Source: Fidelibacterota bacterium
GTDB lineage: Bacteria; Fidelibacterota; JAANXI01
NCBI GenBank assembly: GCA_018263365.1
Contig: JAANXI010000001.1
Location: 5,749-20,425, forward strand
Direction: 5' to 3'
DNA length: 14,677 nucleotides
Shown here: piece after piece, positions 1 to 8,100 of the stretch
Numbering within the stretch: the first letter of the stretch is position 1
Layout of the letters: the number at the start of each line of letters is the position of its first letter
Notes under the pieces: model-generated
Databases searched by the model: none
The model's input: the letters and a program-made list of their open reading frames with translations, nothing else
What the model was told of the DNA's origin: nothing
Translations under genes and position numbers: made by a program

Positions 1-2
1 CC

Positions 3-1088
3 TCCTTTTTATTTGGACAGATTGTGAGCCAGGAATTTCAGCAGACCTGGGGATTCCAGTTCGCATTCGGCGTTCTGCCAACGATAATCTTCTTTGCGGC
101 ATTTATGTCCATCCTGTATCATCTGGGAATCATGCAGATAGTGGTGAAAGCGCTCGCAAAATTTATGCAGTGGACGCTGGGTACGAGCGGCGCCGAGACC
201 CTGAGCTGTTCCGCCAATATTTTTGTGGGACAGACCGAAGCCCCGTTGTTGATTAAACCGTTTCTGGACCGGATGACCCTGTCCGAACTCCTGACAATTA
301 TGGTCGGAGGATTCGCCACCATCGCAGGCGGCGTTTTGGCCGGATATATCCGGCTGGGGGTGGATGCCGGGCACCTGATTGCCGCCAGCGTGATGTCCGC
401 ACCGGCGGCGCTGGTGATCGGCAAAATTATGTACCCGGAAAAGGAACACTCTGACACAGCAGGCGATATTGAGATGCCGCAGATATCGACCGATGCAAAC
501 GTCCTGGATGCCGCAACGACCGGCGTAACTGACGGATTAAAACTAGCGGTCAATGTCGGCGCAATGCTGATTGCTTTTATTGCGCTCATCGGTTTCATTG
601 ATGTTATTCTCAACTGGGCGGATAAGCTCATCGACGGTTCGCTGCTCAGTGGTGAATATATTGAATACGCCAGCGTGGGATTCTCGCCAAATTCCGGCGA
701 ATTCACCGGAATATTTCCCGGAAGTCTGAAAACCTTGTTCGGCACTATTCTCCGCCCAATAGCTTGGGTCATGGGCGTCAGCTGGGAATACGCGGATGAC
801 GTGGGGAATTTGCTGGGCATCAAGATCTCTCTCAATGAGTTCGTGGCATTTGCATCTCTGGCCAAAGAGATCGGAGCGGGAGCGTTGGATGCCCGGGCCG
901 AAACGATCGCTACCTATGCCATCTGCGGGTTTGCGAATTTCTCATCTATCGGAATTCAGATTGGCGGAATTTCCGCGATTGCACCCAGCCGTCGGTCGGA
1001 CTTGGCGAAGGTGGGGCTGAAAGCTATGTTCGGCGGGGCGCTCGCCTCCTGGATGACCGCAACCGTCGCTGGAATAATGATTGCATAG
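3..1088 (+). CDS. Concentrative nucleoside transporter (NupC/CNT family), 5'-truncated by window edge
   Basis: Probably an inner-membrane cation-coupled importer of nucleosides. The frame is open to the first base of the window, and the residues before the GTG at 24 still read like CNT membrane sequence, so this GTG is unlikely to be the start and the N-terminal helices lie outside. Family hallmarks are visible. The GQTEAP motif of helical hairpin 1 (codons near 228-245) carries the Gln-Thr-Glu that contacts the nucleoside in CNT structures. The SLNEFVAFASLA segment lies near 829-864. The second hairpin region has CGFANFSSIGIQIGG (about 922-966), with the conserved Asn and Ser of the substrate site. 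Several hydrophobic stretches are consistent with the CNT fold. The stop is a TAG; adk begins 39 bp later on the same strand. Cation (Na+ or H+) and substrate preference cannot be read from the sequence. Confidence 0.93.
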   Translation, partial: SFLFGQIVSQEFQQTWGFQFAFGVLPTIIFFAAFMSILYHLGIMQIVVKALAKFMQWTLGTSGAETLSCSANIFVGQTEAPLLIKPFLDRMTLSELLTIMVGGFATIAGGVLAGYIRLGVDAGHLIAASVMSAPAALVIGKIMYPEKEHSDTAGDIEMPQISTDANVLDAATTGVTDGLKLAVNVGAMLIAFIALIGFIDVILNWADKLIDGSLLSGEYIEYASVGFSPNSGEFTGIFPGSLKTLFGTILRPIAWVMGVSWEYADDVGNLLGIKISLNEFVAFASLAKEIGAGALDARAETIATYAICGFANFSSIGIQIGGISAIAPSRRSDLAKVGLKAMFGGALASWMTATVAGIMIA

Positions 1089-1127
1089 CAAATTGGTGTT
1101 GCGTGAATTGAATTTTGGAGTAGCAAT

Positions 1128-1772
1128 ATGCGGTTGATTCTGATTGGGCCGCCCGGCGTTGGCAAGGGAACCCAGGCCAAAAAAATTGCCCGGAAACACG
1201 ATATTCCGCAGATTTCCACCGGGGATATCCTCCGCGATGCCGTCGCCAATCAGACATCGCTGGGGAAAGAGGTGCAGGGATATCTGGACCGGGGCGAACT
1301 GGTACCGGATTCACTGATGCTGGATCTCATCGAAGATACCATTACCAGCGATCGGTGTGACAACGGGTTTATTCTGGACGGGTTTCCGCGGACGATTCCG
1401 CAGGCGGAGGGGCTCGATCGGTTGCTCCGGAAATACGACATGGAACTAAATGATGTCGTGGTGCTGGAAGTGGACGAAAACATCATTATTGATCGGCTTT
1501 CCAGCCGTCGCAGCTGCACAAACTGCGGACATATCTACAATTTAAAGACAAATCCTCCGGAACATTCCGGGATCTGCGATCAATGTGGCGGTGAACTGAT
1601 CCAGCGTGACGACGATAAGCCCGCCACCATCAAAAACCGTCTGGAAGTGTACCGGGAACAGACCAAGCCCCTGGTGAATTATTATGACCAGCAGGGGCTG
1701 CTCATCCGTGTGGACGGCACCGGCTCGATCCGGGATGTGTATGAACGCATCCGGGATGTACTGGATCTGTAG
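1128..1772 (+). CDS. adk: Adenylate kinase with zinc-type LID domain
   Basis: Cytosolic enzyme interconverting ATP + AMP and 2 ADP. At 214 aa it has the long bacterial form. The P-loop GPPGVGKGT is at residues 7-15 (Val where Ala is usual). The NMP-binding STGDILR segment is at 30-36 and DGFPRT at 84-89. The LID carries four cysteines, C130-x2-C133 and C150-x2-C153, the pattern of structural zinc-binding adenylate kinases. The late RxEVYREQTKPL stretch (about 171-182) is also typical. The ATG at 1128 follows a GGAG at 1115-1118. It sits 39 bp after the nucleoside transporter and 74 bp before coaE, so co-transcription is likely, which fits salvage and energy-charge roles. Identification is secure. 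Confidence 0.97.
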   Translation: MRLILIGPPGVGKGTQAKKIARKHDIPQISTGDILRDAVANQTSLGKEVQGYLDRGELVPDSLMLDLIEDTITSDRCDNGFILDGFPRTIPQAEGLDRLLRKYDMELNDVVVLEVDENIIIDRLSSRRSCTNCGHIYNLKTNPPEHSGICDQCGGELIQRDDDKPATIKNRLEVYREQTKPLVNYYDQQGLLIRVDGTGSIRDVYERIRDVLDL

Positions 1773-1789
1773 CCGATGCCCTCCGGCTG

Positions 1790-1804
1790 GAGAGCCCGGC
1801 TCTC
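1790..1804. repeat. Small GC-rich palindrome between adk and coaE
   Basis: The 15-mer GAGAGCCCGGCTCTC has seven-base complementary arms round one central base and could form a short hairpin (5-bp stem, 5-nt loop) in the adk-coaE spacer. No U-tract follows, so it is not a good intrinsic terminator. It might be an RNA-stability or processing element, or chance. Confidence 0.35.
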
Positions 1805-1846
1805 TTTACGAAACATTATTAAACCACGTTATAAAAGGATACATGC

Positions 1847-2443
1847 ATGTTAGTTGTTGGTGTGACCGGCGGTATCGGTAGCGGCAAAAGCACTGTTTCA
1901 GAGATGTTTGCGGAGAAGGGCGCATATATCTTTGATGCCGATACCGTGGCCAAAGAGATGATTGATACCAACGAAGAGTTACAGCAGGAACTCATCGATG
2001 AATTCATGGACGACATCATCGATGAGAATAGCAATATCGTCAAATCCAAACTGGCGCGCATCGGCTTCTCAAATCAGGCCAACCAGGAGATGCTGAATGC
2101 GATTATCCATCCGTATGTATTTCAAGCCAACGATGCGCAGGTGGAGGCCGCCCGGGAGCGCGGCGATACGGATTTGTATATTCTGGACGCTCCTCTGCTG
2201 TTTGAATCAGGATTAGATCTCCACACTGATTATACAGTGCTGGTCTACACCCGGATGAAATTGCGTCTGGAACGGGCAAAAAAACGCGGCAATCTCAGCC
2301 ACGATGAGATTACCCGCCGGATGGATCTCCAGATGCCGGAAGAAGAAAAAGTGGAATTGGCGGACTTTGTCATCGATAATAATGGGACGGAAGAAGAACT
2401 CCGCGCAGAAGTCGATCGCGTATATGCAGGGATTATGAAGTAG
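1847..2443 (+). CDS. coaE: Dephospho-CoA kinase
   Basis: Catalyses the last step of coenzyme A synthesis, ATP-dependent phosphorylation of dephospho-CoA. The 198-residue length is normal for the family. The N-terminal P-loop GGIGSGKST is at residues 8-16, followed by FDADTVAKE (29-37) with the conserved aspartates of the substrate site. A HP pair is at 88-89, DAPLLFESG at 114-122, and the lid-like RRMDLQMPEEEK at about 157-168 precedes the closing ADFVIDNNGT. The ATG at 1847 is preceded by AAAAGGA at 1833-1839, a good ribosome site; another ATG four bases upstream is out of frame. It is the last gene of the cluster and a kilobase of non-coding DNA follows. CoA from this pathway is a substrate of the pyruvate oxidoreductase encoded downstream. 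Confidence 0.96.
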   Translation: MLVVGVTGGIGSGKSTVSEMFAEKGAYIFDADTVAKEMIDTNEELQQELIDEFMDDIIDENSNIVKSKLARIGFSNQANQEMLNAIIHPYVFQANDAQVEAARERGDTDLYILDAPLLFESGLDLHTDYTVLVYTRMKLRLERAKKRGNLSHDEITRRMDLQMPEEEKVELADFVIDNNGTEEELRAEVDRVYAGIMK

Positions 2444-2526
2444 AGAATTTTACGTGAATACTGCGTAGAATAACAAGGCAGTTTGCTGAGTATTATAGTT
2501 TCATTCTGAGATTTTTAGTTTACTAT

Positions 2527-2547
2527 ACCTGAATAATTCATGAATTT
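2527..2547 (+). repeat. Left terminal inverted repeat
   Basis: Begins ACCTGAATAA and contains the AATTCATGAATT palindrome. It pairs with 2845-2865 with a single mismatch (G here where the other end implies A). Confidence 0.6.
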
Positions 2548-2763
2548 TACAGACCAAGGCTGTAAAAACTGGTAAAGTGCTTCTATGCTACCGGTTTGAG
2601 CACTGGTCCGGCGTTTCCCCTTTCCCGGAAGGGAGCCCTCTGGTCCGACACGCTCAGCTCCGTAAGGAGCCTCTCCCGAGGGATGACGCCTCGAGGAGTC
2701 ACTCTCCGATATATCGGAGCAGGCTTGAGCTCGTCGCTCCGGGAGGAGTCTTGCCGGAAGGCA
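2545..2763 (+). ncRNA. Possible structured RNA: serial hairpins, several GNRA-capped
   Basis: At least seven local hairpins occur in a row on the plus strand: TTTTACAG/CTGTAAAA (2545-2552 with 2560-2567); AAACTGGTA with TACCGGTTT (2566-2574 with 2589-2597, one G:U); TTCCC-GGAA-GGGAG (2622-2635, one G:U); GCTCC-GTAA-GGAGC (2657-2670); the near-palindrome at 2685-2700; the perfect 16-mer CTCCGATATATCGGAG (2704-2719); CTCC-GGGA-GGAG (2737-2748); and TGCC-GGAA-GGCA (2752-2763). Four loops, GGAA, GTAA, GGGA and GGAA, fit the GNRA tetraloop rule when read as RNA, which favours this strand as the folded one. No named RNA family is recognised. It may be the transcribed body of the surrounding element or only hairpin-rich repeat DNA. 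The first two stems share bases 2566-2567, so cannot both form fully. Confidence 0.3.
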
Positions 2764-2844
2764 TCTCTGGTGAGGCTGGTGAGAAAGAATGGCTTCTTCC
2801 TGGTCATGGTACTTTGGGACGCATACCAGTACCTCGTATAACGG

Positions 2845-2865
2845 AAATTCATGAATTATTTAGGT
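2845..2865 (-). repeat. Right terminal inverted repeat
   Basis: The reverse complement begins ACCTAAATAA and repeats the left end at 20 of 21 positions. It also contains the AATTCATGAATT palindrome. Confidence 0.6.
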
Positions 2866-3031
2866 TTAAAAGATGCTTTTCAAGAAAATATTTTTAACTT
2901 TCCCATTTCCTCGGCTTACCGCAGGGAGGTTCATTTGGGAGCGTTGAGCCTAAATAGCCCCGTCATTTACAGGCTGTGTGAAAACAGAATATCAATGAGA
3001 ACATGCATGCGAAACACTGGGTAATTTTCCC

Positions 3032-3061
3032 TGTAGAGACGTTTCATGAAACGTCTCTACA
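3032..3061. repeat. Perfect 30-bp palindrome
   Basis: The left arm TGTAGAGACGTTTCA is followed immediately by its exact reverse complement, giving 15 bp of pairing with no spacer. It lies in the gene-poor gap, 163 bp after the TIR element. From memory, closely similar GTAGAGACGTT-type palindromes are dispersed repeats in several phyla including cyanobacteria; this could not be checked here. No T-run follows, so it is not a standard terminator. Confidence 0.8.
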
Positions 3062-3494
3062 ATCAACAATATCAACGAGTTACTGCTTGTTTCACGGTGC
3101 CGAAGATTTCCCGGGCACAAGAAAAATAAATCCCTTGACTTAGTATTCTCACACACCCTCTTTATAGCGGGGTTTTTGATACATGCTAAATTCCGTTTAC
3201 ATCTGGTTTTCCCGATAGAATAGCCGGTCCCAACTTGAAGTATTGACAAACGAATTGTCGGAAGCCATATTTATCACTGGAATACGTGATTGAAGATCGA
3301 GTGACTTTCACCATTCGTTTTGGTTCCGCTGTTCTTTTGGAGTGCTGAATAAGTTAATTGGCCATAAGTATCAATCACTTCCGTGGATTAGAGGCCGGCA
3401 GTAGCTGGTTACCACACAGTGCGATCAGTATGGACAATGAATGCCAAAGGATAGAGTGCATCGATTCTATTAATCCTCAGAACAGGAGGAAGGT
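3062..3494. other. Gene-free upstream region of the secreted propeller gene
   Basis: No open frame here looks like a protein on either strand. The visible content is a candidate promoter at 3243-3271, a short GACAA/TTGTC inverted repeat overlapping its -35 box, and an AGGAGG at 3484-3489 just before the next start codon. I see no tRNA, repeat array or recognisable riboswitch. The sequence is AT-richer than the coding regions. Confidence 0.6.
3243..3271 (+). promoter_or_regulatory. Candidate sigma-70-like promoter for the propeller gene
   Basis: TTGACA at 3243-3248, a 17-bp spacer, then CATATT at 3266-3271 (4 of 6 to the -10 consensus). The inverted repeat GACAAACGAATTGTC (3245-3259) overlaps the -35 box and could be an operator. 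The start codon is about 220 bp away, implying a long leader, and promoters in FCB bacteria can differ from the classic consensus, so this is tentative. Confidence 0.3.
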
Positions 3495-4781
3495 ATGATT
3501 CGAAAGACCTGTATAATCGGGCTATTTTCCATGCTTCTTAGTGCAACAGTAGTGACGGGCCAATCAATTCCGGATACCTGGACGCATCAGTACACCTTTC
3601 CCGATTCCATTGAAGTGAGGGCGGTTGCTTTTACCGATTCCCTGCACGGCTGGGCCGTTGGCGAGGTAAACCATAAGCCAGTGATCATTCGGACCCAGGA
3701 TGCCGGACTCACGTGGACAATTCAGGTATCAGGAGATGTTGAAATAACCTGGTTGAATGATATCGCCCTTACTCTGAATTCAACTGGTTGGGCAGTTGGA
3801 CAGGGCGCTAGCTATCAAACCGATGATGGTGGTGATTCGTGGACAACAATTCCGATTGACTCCTTTGCCTGCGATCCATACGTCGGCGACTTACAGGATG
3901 TAGCCCTGTTTTCAGCAGCCCAGGGGATTATCGTTGGTACGATGAATACAGTGATTACCACGGACGATGCCGGCGCAACCTGGAACTGCCAGACATTGAT
4001 GCTGGAAGATGGGTTTATTGACACGCTGCATACAGTGGAATATCTCACTCCGGAAAAGTTGGTCGCCACAGGGATGGGCGGCTTTGCGCATTCCCAGGAC
4101 AGCGGTGCAACCTGGCACATGAATCACAGCGCCTGGGAAGATTTTCACGTTAGTGCAGCCGTCCCACCGCGATTTGCCTGGACTATCAGCCGGAGAGGAC
4201 ATCTTTTTCGTACTCAGGATGCAGGTTTGAGTTGGAGCGACCTTGGATATGTGTATTCCGAAAATAATGTCGGCGTTCGGGCCATCGCCTTTCACGATTC
4301 GCTCGTCGGCTGGGTTTGTACCAGCGATGGAACGATTTGGGAGACAGACGATGGCGGCGAGACCTGGGAAGAAACATCCATTACGCCCGGCACTGAGATG
4401 GTGACAGTCGGGACCGTTTCTGGACAGATAGCCTATGCCACAAACGCAGGCGGTGAGTTCTATATCCGGCGATCCCCCGTGACCTCCGTGCAGAACCCGC
4501 ATCCTTCTGCGCTCCCTGATCATGCCCGGTTGGCGCCCGCATATCCGAATCCGTTTAACGGCAAAGTGACTCTGACCTTTCAATTGCCCGAAGCACAACA
4601 AGTGTCACTTGCCGTGTATGACCTTTCCGGACGCCAGGTTGCTCTCCTCGATGAGGGACTCCGGAATGCAGGCGATCACACCATCCGGTGGAATCCGGGG
4701 GAAATAGGTTCAGGAGTCTACTTTATTGAGCTCCAGGCAACAGGTCGAACAGATGTTCAGCGGGTGATGTATTTGAAGTAA
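3495..4781 (+). CDS. Secreted Asp-box (YCF48/BNR-like) beta-propeller protein with T9SS sorting domain
   Basis: An exported protein of 428 aa, probably surface-attached or released through the type IX secretion system. Residues 1-22 form a signal peptide: a basic start, the hydrophobic run IIGLFSMLLSATVV, and a likely cut near TGQ. Six Asp-box-type motifs of the form T/S-x-D-x-G-x-T/S-W follow at 67-74, 109-116, 156-163, 200-207, 240-247 and 284-291, matching blades of a YCF48/BNR propeller. Several blades also carry GWAVG or GW-V-type strands. From about residue 347 comes a Por/T9SS type A sorting domain: YPNPFN (350-355), VYDLSGRQV, and a terminal GVYFIELQA...RVMYLK. The ATG has a strong AGGAGG five bases away. 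It is flanked by a long non-coding gap and by a GC-rich hairpin, so is likely monocistronic. The ligand is unknown. In photosynthetic lineages YCF48 aids photosystem assembly, but secreted FCB members are not expected to share that role. Confidence 0.9.
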   Translation: MIRKTCIIGLFSMLLSATVVTGQSIPDTWTHQYTFPDSIEVRAVAFTDSLHGWAVGEVNHKPVIIRTQDAGLTWTIQVSGDVEITWLNDIALTLNSTGWAVGQGASYQTDDGGDSWTTIPIDSFACDPYVGDLQDVALFSAAQGIIVGTMNTVITTDDAGATWNCQTLMLEDGFIDTLHTVEYLTPEKLVATGMGGFAHSQDSGATWHMNHSAWEDFHVSAAVPPRFAWTISRRGHLFRTQDAGLSWSDLGYVYSENNVGVRAIAFHDSLVGWVCTSDGTIWETDDGGETWEETSITPGTEMVTVGTVSGQIAYATNAGGEFYIRRSPVTSVQNPHPSALPDHARLAPAYPNPFNGKVTLTFQLPEAQQVSLAVYDLSGRQVALLDEGLRNAGDHTIRWNPGEIGSGVYFIELQATGRTDVQRVMYLK

Positions 4782-4787
4782 TTCCCT

Positions 4788-4830
4788 AGCGCTGGCAGCC
4801 CTCCCAGGGCTGCCAGCGCTGCCAGCGCTA
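4788..4830. repeat. Strong GC-rich inverted repeat with alternative 3' arm
   Basis: Fifteen bases at 4788-4802 (AGCGCTGGCAGCCCT) are exactly complementary to 4806-4820 across a CCC loop, starting 6 bp after the propeller stop codon. The arm GCCAGCGCT is then repeated in tandem at 4821-4829, and TAGCGCTGGC (4787-4796) can pair alternatively with 4821-4830 over 10 bp. No U-run follows, so it is not a textbook intrinsic terminator. It may block exonucleases, end transcription with Rho, or be a REP-like dispersed repeat. Confidence 0.75.
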
Positions 4831-5045
4831 AAGTGCAAGGATTTTCCAGTTATTCCCGTGAAAGATCTTCGTTCAATTATTTTTCTCTTTAAAATTGCAG
4901 ACCTTTTATCAAAAAAAGTAAAACTCCCCTTCATCTTTCCGATCTTTGATAGGCAAAATCCGTATTTACGCAGGATATTTCCAGAATATGAGAAGTTTTA
5001 TCACCTTTGTCGGCGAAAGGTATTGCTATCAAGGTATCACAGGTT

Positions 5046-5062
5046 CTGGCACGGATTCTGTA
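5046..5062 (+). promoter_or_regulatory. Weak sigma-54-like site upstream of nifJ
   Basis: CTGGCACGGATTCTGTA resembles the -24/-12 consensus (YTGGCACG-N4-TTGCW): the -24 half is perfect, but the -12 half reads CTGTA rather than TTGCA, losing the usual GC doublet. A start about 12 bp downstream would leave a leader of roughly 50 nt before the nifJ ATG. I found no convincing sigma-70 site in 4831-5122, which otherwise contains only AT-rich DNA. Confidence 0.2.
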
Positions 5063-5122
5063 AGAGTTTATACGCATAACGAGGAGTGTAATTTTGGAAC
5101 ACTTGATAGATGGAGAGACTGT

Positions 5123-8100
5123 ATGAGTACAAAAAAACACACCGGACAGATAGCGACCATTGATGGCAATGAGGCTGCGGCGTATGTAGCCCATAAGATC
5201 AATGAAGTGTGCGCTATCTATCCCATCACCCCCTCCTCTCCCATGGGGGAGCTTGCGGATGAATGGTCCACGCGGGGGAGAAAGAACATCTGGGGCGCCA
5301 AGCCTCTGGTCATTGAAATGCAGAGCGAGGGTGGAGCCTCCGGCGCCGTCCACGGTTCGCTGCAGCGCGGCGCACTCACTACAACTTTTACGGCATCCCA
5401 GGGATTGATGCTGATGCTGCCGAACATGTTCAAAATCGCCGGGGAATTGACGTCCACGGTCTTTCATGTGGCGGCCAGACAGGTATCAACCCACGCTTTG
5501 ACGATCTTTGCCGAACACAGCGATGTGATGACTGCCCGCACCACCGGCTTCGGATTGATGCCGTCAGGTTCGATTCAGGAAGTGATGGATAATGCGCTGA
5601 TTGCACAGGCTGCCTCGCTGGAAGCGCGTGTACCGTTTGTCCACTTTTTCGACGGATTCCGCAGTTCGCACGAAATCCAGAAAATTGAAGTAATACCGGA
5701 TGAGGTGATGGCGGCCATGATCGATGACGATCTAGTCAAAGCACATAGGGAACGCGCCATGGACCCGGACAATCCGGTGCTGCGCGGGACCGCTCAGAAC
5801 CCGGATCATTACTTCCAGGCCAGGGAAACGGTAAACCCGTATTATCTGGCGACACCGGGAATTGTACAGAAGTACATGGACAAGTTCGCCGAACTCACCG
5901 GACGTCAGTACCACCTGTTCGATTACGTTGGCCATCCCGAAGCAGAACGGGTCATTACGCTGATGGGCAGCGGCAGTGAAGCCGTCCACGAAACGGTTGA
6001 GTACCTGGCAGATAAAGGCGAAAAGGTCGGCCTGCTGAAAGTGCGGCTCTATCGTCCGTTTTCTGCGGAGCACTTTAATGAAGCTTTACCGAAGACAGTC
6101 AAATCGATCGCTGCACTGGATCGAACCAAAGAGCCGGGCGCCGCCGGTGAACCGCTGTATCAGGACACAGTGACAGCGGTTGCCGAGTCCGTGATGGCAG
6201 GCAACGGCTGGTCCGGCGCGATGCCAAACGTCATTGGCGGGCGTTACGGACTCTCCTCCAAAGAATTTACACCGGCGATGATCAAGGGCGTATTCGATGA
6301 AATGAAAAAGGAACAACCCAAGAATCACTTTACCGTCGGTATCCATGACGATGTGACTGAGACGAATCTCGACTGGGACGAGGAGTTCTCGACCGAATCG
6401 GAAAAAGTGCATCGCGGCCTGTTCTACGGACTCGGTTCCGACGGAACGGTCAGCGCCAACAAGAACAGCATCAAAATTATTGGCGAAGAGACGGATAATT
6501 ATGTGCAGGGCTATTTTGTGTACGATTCCAAAAAAGCCGGTGCGCAGACGGTATCCCATCTTCGCTTTAGTCCTGAGCCGGTTCGTTCGACCTATCTGAT
6601 TAAACAGGCGAATTTCGTCGGCTGTCATCAGTGGACCTTCCTGGATCAGTATGACATCCTGAAATCTGCGCAGCCGGGCGCGACCTTTCTGGTGAACAGC
6701 CAGTTCGGCCCGGATGAGGTCTGGGATGAACTGCCAAAAAAGGTGCAGGAGCAGATCATCGAGAAGAATCTGGACTTTTATGTCATCGATGCCTACAAAA
6801 TCGCCAAAGATATCGGACTGGGAACCAGGATCAATACGATCATGCAGACCTGTTTCTTCGCCCTCTCCGATATCCTTCCTCAGGATGAAGCCATCCAGAA
6901 AATTAAGGACTTCATCAAGAAAACGTACGGCAAGAAGGGCGAAAAAATCGTTGAAATGAACTTTAACGCTGTAGATCAGGCTATCGAAAATATGCACAAG
7001 GTTGAGGTGCCCGCCGAAGTGACAAGTGACCGGGGAATGCCGGCCACGGTTGCCGAAGAGGCGCCTGACTTCGTGAAAAATGTGGAAGCCAAGATTATGG
7101 CAAATAAGGGCGATGAAATCCCTGTCAGTGCATTCCCGGCCGGTGGAACGTTCCCGACGGGCACAGCTAAATGGGAGAAACGGAATATTGCACTCGAAAT
7201 TCCGGTCCTCGATCCCGATGTCTGTATCCAGTGTAACAAGTGCTCGATTGTCTGTCCGCACGCGACAATTCGACCGAAGGTCTTTCCGGAAAGTGCATTG
7301 GAAAATGCCCCGGAGACGTTCAAGGCGATGAAAGTGCGCGGCCGCGGATTCCCGGATGATTATATGTACGCACTCCAGGTCGCTCCTGAGGATTGTACCG
7401 GGTGCGGGCTGTGTGTGGAAGTCTGTCCGGCGAAAAATAAAGAGCAGACCGGCCGCAAAGCCATCAATATGGAACCGCAGCCGCCGATTCGCGAACAGGA
7501 AGCCGAAAACTGGGAATTCTTCCTTACCTTGCCGGAATATGACCGCCGCGAACTGAAGACCCAAACGGTGAAGGAATCGCAGTATCTGGAACCGCTCTTC
7601 GAGTTTTCCGGCGCCTGTGCCGGCTGTGGTGAAACGCCGTATGTGAAATTGGCCAGCCAGATGTTCGGCGACCGGATGATCGTGGCAAATGCTACAGGTT
7701 GTTCCTCCATCTTTGGCGGAAACCTGCCGACCACCCCGTGGACCAAGAACAAAAAAGGCCGCGGACCGACCTGGTCGAACTCGCTCTTTGAAGATAACGC
7801 GGAATTCGGATTCGGATTCCGGATTGCCATCGACAAGCAGCGTGAATTTGCCACAGAACTGGTGGAAAAGCTGAAAAATGATATCGGAACGGAACTCGCT
7901 GATGCAATTCTGAATGCGGATCAGTCCGATGAAGCCGGCATCGCCGACCAGCGTGAACGCGTGGCCGAACTCAAGGAGAAACTCGATTCCATGGAAGAAA
8001 CCGTGGATGTCCGGAATCTCCGGGAAACGGCCGATACGCTGGTGAAGAAGAGCGTCTGGATTATGGGCGGCGACGGCTGGGCGTATGACATCGGCTACGG

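Larger units (their letters stand above)
2524..2868. mobile_element. MITE-like element bounded by ~21-24 bp inverted repeats, hairpin-rich interior
   Basis: Two inverted copies of a terminal sequence flank about 300 bp of GC-richer DNA in an otherwise AT-rich gap. The left end at 2527-2547 and the reverse complement of 2845-2865 match at 20 of 21 positions. Taken out to 2524 and 2868, 22 of 24 match and the outermost pair is TA on each side, which would fit TA target duplication of IS630/Tc1-like transposases (inference). No transposase or other convincing protein is encoded; the overlapping open frames on both strands resemble no protein I know. This is the layout of a non-autonomous, transposase-mobilised repeat. 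Caveat: 12 of the 21 matched bases are themselves an AATTCATGAATT palindrome, so independent evidence for pairing comes from the remaining nine (eight match). Only one copy is in the window. Confidence 0.5.

Noticed and set aside
24..26. GTG as a genuine start of the nucleoside transporter
   Set aside because: The frame is open to the window edge, upstream residues are compatible with CNT sequence, and the protein would lack several N-terminal helices.
119..865. 248-codon open frame antisense to the nucleoside transporter
   Set aside because: The sense strand carries the clear CNT motifs; the antisense translation shows no domain.
2577..2897. Overlapping open frames of 81-106 codons on both strands (also 2583-2852 minus and 2596-2841 plus)
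   Set aside because: They lie in the hairpin-rich element, overlap each other in several frames, and their translations are rich in Arg, Ser and Pro with no recognisable domain. Local GC-richness explains the lack of stops.
2992..3249. 85-codon minus-strand open frame
   Set aside because: It spans the 30-bp palindrome, has no ribosome site or protein-like pattern, and resembles nothing I know.
4946..5122. 59-residue N-terminal extension of nifJ
   Set aside because: The ATG at 5123 has a ribosome site and starts where the family does; the upstream residues show no PFOR similarity and include the promoter-like region.
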